A stretch of DNA of 64,000 nt. It comes from Sporosarcina oncorhynchi (lineage in GTDB: Bacteria > Bacillota > Bacilli > Bacillales_A > Planococcaceae). The notes beneath the pieces were generated by a model that saw only the letters and a program-made list of their open reading frames with translations, was not told where the DNA came from and did not search any database. The stretch covers positions 306,001 through 370,000 of the forward strand of contig NZ_CP129118.1 of assembly GCF_033304615.1 (NCBI RefSeq), written 5' to 3'. Both the position numbers and the translations under genes were made by a program. This document shows, piece by piece, positions 27,954-36,562 of the stretch (position 1 is the stretch's first letter; the number at the start of each line of letters is the position of its first letter).

Positions 27954-29777
27954 ATGATCGGTAGAAATGATCCTTGCTCATGCGGTAGTGGAAAGAAGTA
28001 TAAAAAGTGCTGTGGAAAGCAAGGTCCTGATCTTATTGAATTGATTGTTAATGAAGAATTGGATCTTGTACTTAGCACGTTCTTTGATGCATATCCAAAA
28101 GGGGAAGACCGGAAAGAGATGATCCGCATAATGCGGGAATGGATTATTCGTCTATCCGATAGCTGGAGTAAAGAAGATATTGAGGAAGCGGCAAGTGAAT
28201 TTTATTTATTCATCCAAAATCCTCAAGGTTGGCATGCATACATACAGGAACAGCTATCGAAAACAAAACGTGAAGCTGTACTGACAATCCTGAAAGCGTG
28301 GGACAAGCCATTCCTGCTATTAGCTGAAATTGTTGGATCTGATGACGGGATGTTGCGAGTCAGGCAATTATTCACCGATGAGGAATTCCATGTAACACGC
28401 AATGAAGGAATGCCGGCGGATGAAGGGACGTTATTGTTCGGGACGGTTTTGCGGGACCAGCGCAAACGAGAAGATGCGATTGCTCCAGTTTCGTCAATGA
28501 TGTTTTTAGCCAAATGGAGCAAACAGACGAAACAATCGTTGATGGAACTGCGTGAAAGTCAGGCATCCAAGCCTGTCGATGAGTTCCTGAAAGACCATAC
28601 GCTCGATATTTATGAGCTATTTATCAAACGCAGCATGGCCTCTCTTAATGAGTTGGTCGAAGAAGTACTGGATCCAGCCAAACTCGATGCATTAAAAGCA
28701 CTCGAAGTCGGATTGCGTGAAATGAAGCAGGACAGCGGAGCCCGGGAAATCATGCACAAGCTTGCCGTCGCCTATTTCCTGAATGATCATGCAGATATGG
28801 ACGCAGGAGATGATTTTGTTGCTGCAGCCGTCTGGACAGGCATGAAGATCGGTATAGTAAGAGACGTTGAAGCATCTGAAGCGGAGATTGCAGACCAGTT
28901 CCGCTCTTCAGCTGAAGGGATGGGCAAGTACGTTAACAATTTGACTTCCTTATACGAAGAGATGATGGACAGCTTCGACGAGCCCATGGCCGTGCAGGTA
29001 TATGATATCGGAACAGCTCCTCGGCAGTCTGAAAAAGGATTGTGGGAAACAGCAATGACAACAGCAGGCGTTGTCCAACCGGAACGTAAGCCGGGCGTTG
29101 ATGAAGGACGCGCGCAATTACTGGCGTATGAAGCTTTTGCTGCAGATGACGATGAAAAACGCCGGGATCTTGCTGCGAAAGCATTGAAAATTTCTCCTGA
29201 GCATCCCGATGCACTGTTACTGGAAGCTATGGATGAAAAGGATCAGAGCCGTGCATCTGAATTATATGAGCACGCAATCCGCAATGCGAGCAAGACATTC
29301 GAACCGGGTGAAAATCCATGGATGAACTTGCCGAACCATCCATTCATGCGGGCTGCATTCGCATATGGCGTGCACCTGTTCATGCACCGGGACTACGGGG
29401 AAGCAGGAGATGTGTTCAAAGATCTTGTCCGTATGAATTCCACGGACAATCAAGGTGCCCGTTATGAAGCGGTTGCTTCCTTAATCCATGCAGAACGTTT
29501 TAATGAGGCGGCTGAAATCTTGGTGCGTTACGAAAAAGGATCGCAAATGGATGCAACCTACTTATATTTAGATTGGAAATTGGAATTTGAAGCATCTGGT
29601 GGTAAGTCAGAAGAAGCCGAGGCCATGCTTGATAAAGCGATAAAGGCTAATTCCCATGTTATGCATTTGAAAACATTCAAAGTGAAAACAATCAATTATC
29701 CGATGCAGATGACGATCCAACCTGGAAGTGAAGAAGAAGCAAGGTATATATGGCTGTTAGTGAATGGACCGAATTGA
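27954..29777 (+). CDS. SEC-C motif protein with helical repeat body
   Basis: A 607-residue soluble protein. It opens with a SEC-C zinc motif (NDPCSCGSGKKYKKCCG; Cys8, Cys10, Cys19, Cys20), as at the end of SecA. The rest is helical and acidic. The last ~200 residues have TPR-like pairs (AAKALKISPEHPDALLLEA, RYEAVASLIHAERFNEAAEIL), typical of protein-protein scaffolds. The ATG at 27954 follows GGGGGTA and begins MIGRNDPC as in the family; upstream ATGs at 27912 and 27921 lack ribosome sites. Its specific role is unknown. It is a single gene with its own terminator. Confidence 0.85.
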   Translation: MIGRNDPCSCGSGKKYKKCCGKQGPDLIELIVNEELDLVLSTFFDAYPKGEDRKEMIRIMREWIIRLSDSWSKEDIEEAASEFYLFIQNPQGWHAYIQEQLSKTKREAVLTILKAWDKPFLLLAEIVGSDDGMLRVRQLFTDEEFHVTRNEGMPADEGTLLFGTVLRDQRKREDAIAPVSSMMFLAKWSKQTKQSLMELRESQASKPVDEFLKDHTLDIYELFIKRSMASLNELVEEVLDPAKLDALKALEVGLREMKQDSGAREIMHKLAVAYFLNDHADMDAGDDFVAAAVWTGMKIGIVRDVEASEAEIADQFRSSAEGMGKYVNNLTSLYEEMMDSFDEPMAVQVYDIGTAPRQSEKGLWETAMTTAGVVQPERKPGVDEGRAQLLAYEAFAADDDEKRRDLAAKALKISPEHPDALLLEAMDEKDQSRASELYEHAIRNASKTFEPGENPWMNLPNHPFMRAAFAYGVHLFMHRDYGEAGDVFKDLVRMNSTDNQGARYEAVASLIHAERFNEAAEILVRYEKGSQMDATYLYLDWKLEFEASGGKSEEAEAMLDKAIKANSHVMHLKTFKVKTINYPMQMTIQPGSEEEARYIWLLVNGPN

Positions 29778-29786
29778 AGCTTAGTG

Positions 29787-29819
29787 TAAACCGGCAGAAA
29801 CGTTTCCTGCCGGTTTAAT
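29787..29819 (+). terminator. Terminator after the SEC-C gene
   Basis: AAACCGGCAG and CTGCCGGTTT form a 10-bp stem, followed by a short TTAATCATGTTT tract. Confidence 0.75.
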
Positions 29820-30283
29820 CATGTTTACTATATTTCTCGCTTGGCGGGAGATGTTTTCAACAATCGAATCCGTAACAATAAAACTCCGCATTTTCTTTCG
29901 GAATAGTCTTTTTTCTGGATTGAATCTAAATGAGAAGAGTACGTTTTAATAACAACAAGAAAGAGAGTCTCTGAAAGGTAAATAAGCATTGCTTCAGATT
30001 TAGGGTTATTCCACAATCCGGCGCATTTGTTGAATATTTGAATACCGAAATAATAAGGAAGTGCTTAGTTTTCCAATGAACTAAGCACTTCTTTAGGTGA
30101 AAAATATTGTTACTTATATCAACCGTCGTGCTAATAATCCTCTTACTTGAGTACGAATTCGAATACTTGTCGTTCCGTCACTGCATTAAACGGAGTACAT
30201 ATTGATTATTATTTGTTTTTTCTAAAATAAAAAGTCACCATTTGGTATCTTCAAGTGTGTTAAGTAGTGAAAGGAGTTGAGGA
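29820..30283. other. Gene-free gap with one hairpin
   Basis: No convincing gene was seen in this 464-bp AT-rich stretch. At 30058-30091 GAAGTGCTTAGTT and AACTAAGCACTTC form a perfect 13-bp stem, with only CTTTAGG after it. It could be an orphan terminator from a lost gene. A near-palindrome around GAATTCG lies near 30155. Confidence 0.5.
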
Positions 30284-30781
30284 ATGTTGCAACAAGTTTG
30301 GTCGGATGAACTAGATGTAGAGCGAATTGTCGATACATACGGCAATATGTTGTTTAGGATATGTCTCGTTCTATTGTCCAATGAGAGAGATGCAGAGGAT
30401 GTCGTTCAGGACTCTTTTATTACTTATCTAACGAAATCTCCAACTTTTAACGATTTAGAACATGAGAAAGCATGGTTAATAACGATTGCCACGAATCGCT
30501 GCAAGAATATGAGAAGGTACAATATTATTCGTAAACATATGGATATCAATGATTTACAGCTATATTCTAAGAATGATAAAAACCATGGTTTACTCGACCA
30601 TCTAATGAGATTACCAACTAAACAAAAAATCGTCTTGTTACTTCATTATGTGGAGGGCTATAAAGTGGATGAAATAGCAAAAATCCTTACCATTACTTCG
30701 TCGGCAGTGAAAAAGCGGTTGCAACGGGGAAGAGAGCTACTTCGGGAAAGATATCGAAAGGAGAATGAATATGGACTTTGA
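30284..30781 (+). CDS. ECF-type RNA polymerase sigma factor
   Basis: A 165-residue sigma-70 family protein of ECF layout. Region 2 near 15-75 includes MLFRICLVLLSNERDAEDVVQDSFITYL and the WLITIATNRCKNMRR segment. Region 4 near 100-155 includes LPTKQKIVLLLHYVEGYKVDEIAKIL and SAVKKRLQRGRELL. The start follows AAAGGAG. It overlaps the next gene by 11 nt, a normal sigma/anti-sigma layout. Its target promoters are not known. Confidence 0.93.
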   Translation: MLQQVWSDELDVERIVDTYGNMLFRICLVLLSNERDAEDVVQDSFITYLTKSPTFNDLEHEKAWLITIATNRCKNMRRYNIIRKHMDINDLQLYSKNDKNHGLLDHLMRLPTKQKIVLLLHYVEGYKVDEIAKILTITSSAVKKRLQRGRELLRERYRKENEYGL

Positions 30782-31511
30782 GAAGATCAAAGATGCAGTT
30801 ACTTCTATTGAAATGTCAAATGCTATGGAGGATCGTTTGAAAGAGAATATTGGAAAGAGAAAATCGGGCCAAGTATATTTTAAAAGATGGATCCCGGTAG
30901 CGAGTGCATTTGCAATCCTAATGGCGATTATGATGGGAGTTCCATATTTTAATAAGGACGGGGAGTTCCAAGTAGCCAATTTTACAATCACCGCTTATGC
31001 GTTAAGTGATGATGAAAATCAGTTGAATACACCGATTACCTCAGAACAAGCTGTTATTGAATTAGCAACAGGAGATAGAATGGGTATTGCCAGTATTGGC
31101 GGCGATGGATATAGATTGATTTTTACAGATGTAATGCTCAAAATAGCTGGGGAACAGATTGATTCAATTACGTATAAGATGAGCAAAGGCGAATTTGTAG
31201 AGGATTTTAAGTTTACATCTAAAAAGCATCCAAGCACTGAGTGGTTGAGAGAGGAAAAGATAAAATTCATTATTAGTGAGCCTAACTCAGGTGTATACGA
31301 AGGTATAAAGGAAATCGGGAATACGTACACAGTTAACTATAATGAACAGGAAAACTATAAATATACACTTGCAATTCCTCACGATGGCAATAATGTAATA
31401 GCTGACGACGTAATTATCAACGTACATGTAAAATATACAGATGGCACCTCTGAACAACAAGACATTCTTGTAACGCAAGAAGGAAATTCTATTTCGTTGA
31501 AGCTTAATTAA
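30771..31511 (+). CDS. Probable membrane anti-sigma factor
   Basis: A 246-residue protein with one membrane segment (~residues 40-60; VASAFAILMAIMMGVPYF) after a ~38-residue cytoplasmic N-terminal part. A ~180-residue extracellular domain of beta character follows. It resembles the single-pass partners encoded after Bacillales ECF sigma genes. The N-terminal part carries no obvious zinc anti-sigma motif (no HxxxCxxC). The ATG at 30771 is 7 nt after GGAG; the ATG at 30765 is too close. Anti-sigma function is inferred from position and topology. Confidence 0.75.
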   Translation: MDFEKIKDAVTSIEMSNAMEDRLKENIGKRKSGQVYFKRWIPVASAFAILMAIMMGVPYFNKDGEFQVANFTITAYALSDDENQLNTPITSEQAVIELATGDRMGIASIGGDGYRLIFTDVMLKIAGEQIDSITYKMSKGEFVEDFKFTSKKHPSTEWLREEKIKFIISEPNSGVYEGIKEIGNTYTVNYNEQENYKYTLAIPHDGNNVIADDVIINVHVKYTDGTSEQQDILVTQEGNSISLKLN

Positions 31512-31633
31512 CATAATCAAGATGATGGTACCACAAGTTTTTGGTGGAAAAAGCTACATGATGGATCAAGGGTGCGTTAATGGAACATTGACTTGAAACA
31601 AACGATCCAGAAAATGTTGCATGTATACTGTTG

Positions 31634-31811
31634 CTTTTCGTTCCGACGTATGCTGTCCAAGCGAGTTACGAAGAACTCGCTTTGCCTTAATTTCTGTGTT
31701 CTTTACAGAAAGCTCGAAAAGCTACCGCTTTATCTTGCAAAAGCCGTTCATCGTTACGGCTTTTGATAATCCCGCTGGAGTCGCCCGTCTTCCGCTCCAA
31801 GCAACGAAAAG
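31634..31811. repeat. Multi-hairpin intergenic element
   Basis: Outer inverted repeats CTTTTCGTT (31634-31642) and AACGAAAAG (31803-31811) enclose three perfect hairpins. They are AAGCGAGTT/AACTCGCTT (31659-31682), TTTCTGT/ACAGAAA (31691-31711) and AAAAGCCGT/ACGGCTTTT (31739-31764). The layout is cloverleaf-like. No believable gene is present in the 31512-32005 gap. It may be a dispersed structured repeat or an RNA; the family is not recognised. Confidence 0.6.
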
Positions 31812-32005
31812 TAGTTTCTAGTAAGTGTATATTCAAGAATTGGGTCATTATGTAAAAAAACCTGATATCCGTTCGATCTATGCTACAATGAAAGTGAATC
31901 GTCTAAAAACTTTAACTTTGAAATATGTGGAGGTCGTATTTTTGCTGCTTTATTTTTGATATATCTTCGCTCTAATTCACAACTATTAAAATTAGGAGCT
32001 GATAT

Positions 32006-32413
32006 ATGATGTTATATAGGAACTCACTTGATAGTATTTCACCGGATATGTTAAATGGTTTTTTTGAAGGATGGCCAAATCCACCTAATCCAGAAACTCA
32101 CTTAAAACTGTTGAAAAACAGCAGTAGAGTAGTTATTGCATTAGATGATAAAACAAATCAAGTCATTGGATTTATTACCGCAATTAGTGATAGCGTTCTA
32201 TCTGCTTACATTCCACTTCTTGAAGTGTTACCAGAATACAAAAATAAAGGTATAGGTATAGAATTGGTAAACAGAATGTTAAAGGAACTTGATCATATAT
32301 ATATGGTTGATTTATGTTGTGACGATGACCTAGTCCCTTATTATGAAAAGTTTAATATGATGAGGTCAAATGGTATGGTGTTGAGAAACTATAAAATGCA
32401 AGCTGGAATATGA
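32006..32413 (+). CDS. GNAT-family N-acetyltransferase
   Basis: A 135-residue acetyl-CoA-dependent transferase fold. It has the beta4 segment AYIPLLEVLPEYKNKGIGIELVNRML, whose Q/RxxGxG/A-like KNKGIG binds acetyl-CoA, and the C-terminal LVPYYEKFNMMRSNGMVLR with the usual Tyr. Substrate is unknown. The start follows TTAGGAG. It is a single-gene unit with its own terminator. Confidence 0.85.
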   Translation: MMLYRNSLDSISPDMLNGFFEGWPNPPNPETHLKLLKNSSRVVIALDDKTNQVIGFITAISDSVLSAYIPLLEVLPEYKNKGIGIELVNRMLKELDHIYMVDLCCDDDLVPYYEKFNMMRSNGMVLRNYKMQAGI

Positions 32414-32427
32414 AAAATAATTATAAT

Positions 32428-32459
32428 AAAAACGCTTGGGCAGATCTCCAAGCGTTTTT
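32428..32459 (+). terminator. Terminator after the GNAT gene
   Basis: AAAAACGCTTGG and CCAAGCGTTTTT form a perfect 12-bp stem with an 8-nt loop. Confidence 0.9.
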
Positions 32460-32627
32460 GTCTATTGAATTCGCATAAAAATCTCCATTAATGATATTCG
32501 GTATTATACTATCTAGTAAAACTCTGGAATAAGGATTTGAACCCATTTAACAATACGATTGGGCCATTTAGTTAACTAAGGCTTATGGGTTTATGTAGAA
32601 TTTACCGAAACATGGGAAGGAATTTAA

Positions 32628-33104
32628 ATGAAAAAATGTATTTTACTAATGCTATTTTGTTTTATCTTAATTCTATCTGCTTGTTCTCAAAGTGAAGAAG
32701 ATACACGGGATTATTCGGGAATTATTGGAGAAGGGAAAACTTTAGGTTATGAGTACATCGTAACAAAAGAACAAAATAATTTTTCTTGGAACGTCGGCTA
32801 CAAAGGGGATATATCTATAATTGAAGAGGATACTGTCAATAAAGATGATTTAGTAAAATATATGAATGCTGTTAATGATAGTAAAATGTTATTAGTAAAA
32901 CTAATTGTATCGGTATCATACTTTTTAATTGTTATTATAACAACGCTTATCCTTTATAAGAAAAATAGAAAAATGCTTAAAGACGGCGGTATAATTATAA
33001 CTATGTTAGCAGGTATTGCAATATATATTGCCTTCAAAGCATCATTTGATTTAAGTAGTTCATTACAAGGTGCAAAATACTACTATTTGATATTAACTAA
33101 TTAA
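32628..33104 (+). CDS. Small predicted lipoprotein with two membrane segments
   Basis: A 158-residue protein of unknown function. It has a lipoprotein signal peptide with lipobox LSAC (Cys19), then an ~70-residue extracellular part. Two hydrophobic segments follow (~90-108 VKLIVSVSYFLIVIITTLIL and ~122-138 IIITMLAGIAIYIAF) with a basic turn between them (YKKNRKMLKDGG). The start follows GGAAGGA. Base composition is clearly more AT-rich than the flanking metabolic genes. No family recognised. Confidence 0.75.
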   Translation: MKKCILLMLFCFILILSACSQSEEDTRDYSGIIGEGKTLGYEYIVTKEQNNFSWNVGYKGDISIIEEDTVNKDDLVKYMNAVNDSKMLLVKLIVSVSYFLIVIITTLILYKKNRKMLKDGGIIITMLAGIAIYIAFKASFDLSSSLQGAKYYYLILTN

Positions 33105-33339
33105 GGTAATGGGGGGATTTTTAGAATGTACTATGTCTTGTAATTCTAAAGACTTTGTACAACATTCGGGGTTGTTTGTAGCATTTATAATTTCCATCCC
33201 ACATCATATAAGGGCCGTTTTGTTGAATAAACGCGTTAAATCAAGGAGTTGCAACCAATAGTTGCTGTATGGTTGGTGGTGTGCAACCTGAAAAACCAAT
33301 ACGATGACAGTAATCGAATTGGAAAAGGAGTGTTGCATT

Positions 33340-33972
33340 ATGTCGTTAGGTTCTACTATTAGTAGTAAGAGAAAATCTCTAAAACTATCGCAAGAATATG
33401 TAGCTGAACAGTTAGGAGTGAGTAGGCAGGCGGTATCAAAATGGGAAACGAATCAATCAGAACCGTCAACAAATAATCTACTAAAACTGGCTGATTTATT
33501 TGATAGTGACATTATCGAATTAGTTTCTCCTGAGAAATATGTAGAGGAGCAAAAAGACGTAGAAACTCAAGTTAAGCGAAGTAGAAAAGATATAAAAATG
33601 CAAATTTCCGCTGCTTCTGGACGGGTTTTGACTTTGATTGGTTTTTTAGGCTTCATTGGTGCTTATTCTGATCGAGCTTCATACGGACTTCCTGATTGGT
33701 ATCTAAACATTTATTGGGGTGTTTTATTTTCAATGGGATTGGTCTTATCATTTATAGCTGCAAGGGATTACTTTAATAGAAAATCCGGATCGAAAAAAAT
33801 TATATGGTTCGACTTAATATTTGTTTTTTCTTTCTTTTTTAATGAAATGTTACCTTTTGAAAAAAATATAAATACATTGATTACCTTACTTTTTGCTATT
33901 GTGATTTTAAGTGTCATAAATATTAAGTTTTTTATCCCAGTGTGGAGGACACGAAAGTTATCAGGAGAATAA
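33340..33972 (+). CDS. XRE-type HTH regulator with C-terminal membrane domain
   Basis: A 210-residue protein. Residues 1-65 are a Cro/C1-type HTH (STISSKRKSLKLSQEYVAEQLGVSRQAVSKWE in part). The remaining part has about four hydrophobic segments (from ~100 on), so the regulator is probably membrane-tethered. I chose the ATG at 33340 after AAAAGGAG; an ATG at 33304 lacks a site. An imperfect hairpin of GTTGCA/TGCAAC type lies upstream at about 33249-33289. The signal it senses is unknown. Confidence 0.85.
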   Translation: MSLGSTISSKRKSLKLSQEYVAEQLGVSRQAVSKWETNQSEPSTNNLLKLADLFDSDIIELVSPEKYVEEQKDVETQVKRSRKDIKMQISAASGRVLTLIGFLGFIGAYSDRASYGLPDWYLNIYWGVLFSMGLVLSFIAARDYFNRKSGSKKIIWFDLIFVFSFFFNEMLPFEKNINTLITLLFAIVILSVINIKFFIPVWRTRKLSGE

Positions 33973-34089
33973 AGTTTTGAATTATTCCTCTAAGTTATAT
34001 ACCGCAATTGTGGACAGATGGCTATGACCTTATTGAGCTGTGAATTAGATAAAGAATAATGATTTAATCATCGGGTCTTTTTTGAAAAA

Positions 34090-34374
34090 TTATCTAACTA
34101 GGCGCTCCATCCTCTCTATCTTATTTGCTAAGCGGTCAATTTGTTTTTGCATTTTCTCTAATTCGCTTGTTTGATCTAATTCGCTGGAGGGGTTTTGAGG
34201 GGTTTCGCTTGCTTGTTTCGACTTTTCTAATTCTTGTAATGCAATTCCCGCTGCTATTGCTTGAAGACCGTCTCCTAATGTTGAAAGTGCACTTCCGATT
34301 AATGCTAGTCTGGCCGCATAAATTTCAGGTGACTCGGTATTTTGGCTCGTTTGGTTGTTGTATGGGTTATTCAT
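34090..34374 (-). CDS. Small hypothetical protein with C-terminal coiled coil
   Basis: A 94-residue protein. The N-terminal part is polar (Asn/Gln rich), the middle is a hydrophobic-helical segment (ARLALIGSALSTLGDGLQAIAAGIALQELEK), and the end is a charged coiled coil (LEKMQKQIDRLANKIERMERLV) stopping at Arg94. No family was recognised. It starts at 34374 behind GCGAGGTG on the minus strand. It is the only plausible gene between the HTH gene and the AIM24 gene. Confidence 0.65.
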   Translation of the reverse strand: MNNPYNNQTSQNTESPEIYAARLALIGSALSTLGDGLQAIAAGIALQELEKSKQASETPQNPSSELDQTSELEKMQKQIDRLANKIERMERLVR

Positions 34375-34502
34375 TATTTCGCACCTCGCTTAAATGACTT
34401 TTTATTATATATGAAACATTTACTGAAATAATGAGCTGAATTAAGGCTAGGTATTTGATATGCGAAAGACAAAGTTTAAAGTTAATTCAATCCTGAAAAT
34501 AA

Positions 34503-34536
34503 AAGGTACCAAAACCGTCATGGTTTCTGGTACCTT
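34503..34536 (-). terminator. Terminator after the AIM24-family gene
   Basis: On the minus strand a ~14-bp stem (AAGGTACCAGAAACC / GGTTTTGGTACCTT) is followed by TTATTTTC. The 3' flank on the plus strand (CTTTAAT) is weaker. Confidence 0.75.
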
Positions 34537-34612
34537 CTTTAATGCGTGATTATGATTGTACACTTTTGAATACATTTCTTTTTAGATGACACGTAATTCA
34601 AAAATCTGTTAC

Positions 34613-35410
34613 TTACTTGCCACCCAACATATTGAACAACCCGCCTGCTAGGCTGCCTTCATCCCGTGATCCGCCACCTGGAGTTTGAGGGGCTGCTGCG
34701 AATACTCTGCTCGCAAGCCTTGAGAATGGCAACGATTGAATCCATACTTTACCGGGGCCGCGAAGAGTTGCGAAAAAGAGGCCTTCTCCGCCAAACAATG
34801 CCGTTTTTACGCCTTTGACCATTTCGATATTATACTCAACATCCTGTGTCATCGCGACAAGGCATCCTGTATCAACGCGCAATGTCTCGCCGGGGGAGAG
34901 CGTCTTTTCGATAATTGTTCCGCCTGCGTGCACGAAAGCCATACCGTCTCCTTCGAGTTTCTGCATGATAAACCCTTCACCACCGAAAAAGCCGACGCCC
35001 AATTTACGCTGGAATTCCACGCCAATGGATACGCCTTTTGCTGCCGCCAAGAACGCATCTTTTTGGCAAATAATTTTACCGTTATATTCGCTTAAATCCA
35101 TCGGAATGATTTTGCCCGGGTAGGGAGCTGCGAAAGAGGCATGCTTCTTGCCTGATCCTGTATTCGTAAACGTCGTCATGAACAGACTTTCCCCCGTAAT
35201 TAACCGTTTCCCTGCGCCCATCAATTTCCCCATCAGTCCACTGCCTGAATTGCCGGTCCCATCTCCGAAAATCGTTTCCATGTCAATTCCGTCTTCCATC
35301 ATCATGAGCGCTCCGGCTTCCGCGACAACAGTTTCACCTGGATCTAGTTCAACTTCAACAAATTGCATATCATCACCGTGTAACTTGAAATCGATTTCGT
35401 GGTTATTCAT
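34613..35410 (-). CDS. AIM24/TIGR00266-family protein
   Basis: A 265-residue beta-rich protein of the AIM24 family. Motifs: [22 protein letters not shown] near 20, [17 protein letters not shown] near 70, [18 protein letters not shown], and [24 protein letters not shown] near 225. The C-terminal tail is Gly/Pro rich. Bacterial members have no firmly known role; mitochondrial AIM24 affects membrane organisation. The start is set by AAGGAGG. It stands alone, with a terminator downstream. Confidence 0.88.
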   Translation of the reverse strand: MNNHEIDFKLHGDDMQFVEVELDPGETVVAEAGALMMMEDGIDMETIFGDGTGNSGSGLMGKLMGAGKRLITGESLFMTTFTNTGSGKKHASFAAPYPGKIIPMDLSEYNGKIICQKDAFLAAAKGVSIGVEFQRKLGVGFFGGEGFIMQKLEGDGMAFVHAGGTIIEKTLSPGETLRVDTGCLVAMTQDVEYNIEMVKGVKTALFGGEGLFFATLRGPGKVWIQSLPFSRLASRVFAAAPQTPGGGSRDEGSLAGGLFNMLGGK

Positions 35411-35467
35411 CTATTGAACCTCCTTGGGTTTTGTATATATTTCTACGTTTAAAAGCCGTTAGAAGTT

Positions 35468-36364
35468 TCACTTATCTTGTAGACTCTTTTCTTTGTTAAT
35501 ATACTTCACAAGAAACGTTGAAATCTCAGTAGATCGGTAATAGAGCCGTGTTCCTTTGAATAGTTGTTGGAAAGGGGCGATTAGTGCATCCATTACGACT
35601 AGATTAGGTGTCTCTGAGAGCATTTCATCCAAGAAGAATTCTGTGAAACGGATTCCTTCGGTAAGCTTCTCCTTCTTAACCATCAATAGGAAACGTTCAA
35701 GCTTTTCGACAACATGCGTTGCGCAAGTAGGTGTGGTTTCGTTCGCCGAAGTCAACGTTTTCAAGTAATCCTTTCCGAGTAATGTGTCTTCGTTTCGGAT
35801 CATGTCATCCATGATGGAGTCAACCCGGCGAATCGTAAAGTGAACGAGATCGTCGATGTCAATCTTTTTTGCGGAAGACGAAAGGAAGTGAATGAGGTGC
35901 TGGATGACACCCAAAATCATGACTGCACAATCAAGTACATACGGTTCCGCCTCTTCTCCGTAAACATCCGCAAGCCTTGAAGTGAGCCAGTTCAATTCCA
36001 TCAAATGATGTCTTCTGACAAAATTCCTTAATTCAGCGTCGCCTGAATAAAAGACTGCTTCGTAGATTGACAATAGATTGTGTTCACGGTTTACATGCAT
36101 GCGCACAAGTATCTGTTCAGCTAATATATTTTTATCCGAGATGTCTTTGCCTTGTTGCAGTTCATGTCTACGGACAATCGACTCTTCGTGTGCAAACTCG
36201 AAGATGGCAATAAGACATTCGTTTTTGGATGTGAAATAATTATAAAATGTCCCTTTTGATATTTGCGCAGATTCAATAATATCTTGGATGGATGTTGTGA
36301 TGAATCCTTTTTCGATAAATAATCTTTGCGCTGTCAATAGGACGTGTAGTTTACGGTCGTTCAT
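35468..36364 (-). CDS. TetR/AcrR-family regulator
   Basis: A 298-residue regulator, longer than the usual ~200 residues. The N-terminal HTH reads LLTAQRLFIEKGFITTSIQDIIESAQISKGTFYNYF in part. The long C-terminal ligand-binding region is helical. It is divergent from a DHA2 efflux pump 198 bp away, the classic layout for a local repressor. A palindrome ACGATTATCGT at 36525-36535 is a candidate operator. Confidence 0.9.
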   Translation of the reverse strand: MNDRKLHVLLTAQRLFIEKGFITTSIQDIIESAQISKGTFYNYFTSKNECLIAIFEFAHEESIVRRHELQQGKDISDKNILAEQILVRMHVNREHNLLSIYEAVFYSGDAELRNFVRRHHLMELNWLTSRLADVYGEEAEPYVLDCAVMILGVIQHLIHFLSSSAKKIDIDDLVHFTIRRVDSIMDDMIRNEDTLLGKDYLKTLTSANETTPTCATHVVEKLERFLLMVKKEKLTEGIRFTEFFLDEMLSETPNLVVMDALIAPFQQLFKGTRLYYRSTEISTFLVKYINKEKSLQDK

Positions 36365-36461
36365 CTAAATCATCCTTCAGGAATAAGATTTGTACTACTA
36401 GTTCAATTTCTATTCTACTTAATTAATATTGCTACATCAATGATTTAAAGTTTTTTTAAAA

Positions 36462-36475
36462 TGTAAACGTTTACG
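36462..36475. promoter_or_regulatory. cre-like palindrome between tetR and the efflux gene
   Basis: TGTAAACGTTTACG contains the perfect 12-bp palindrome GTAAACGTTTAC and fits the CcpA cre consensus except at the final base. It could equally be an operator of the adjacent TetR protein. Confidence 0.55.
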
Positions 36476-36562
36476 TATTTGATTAATTTGGACTGCCGGT
36501 ATAAAATAGATTTTATGCTGTACGACGATTATCGTTAGTTAGAAAAAATGGAGGTCAAGTAA

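Noticed and set aside
29828-30016. 62-residue minus-strand open frame
   Set aside because: No ribosome site, no recognisable features, and it lies in an AT-rich gap where such frames occur by chance.
31621-31821. 66-residue open frame
   Set aside because: It is made of the hairpin-rich element, has no ribosome site, and its composition does not look like protein.
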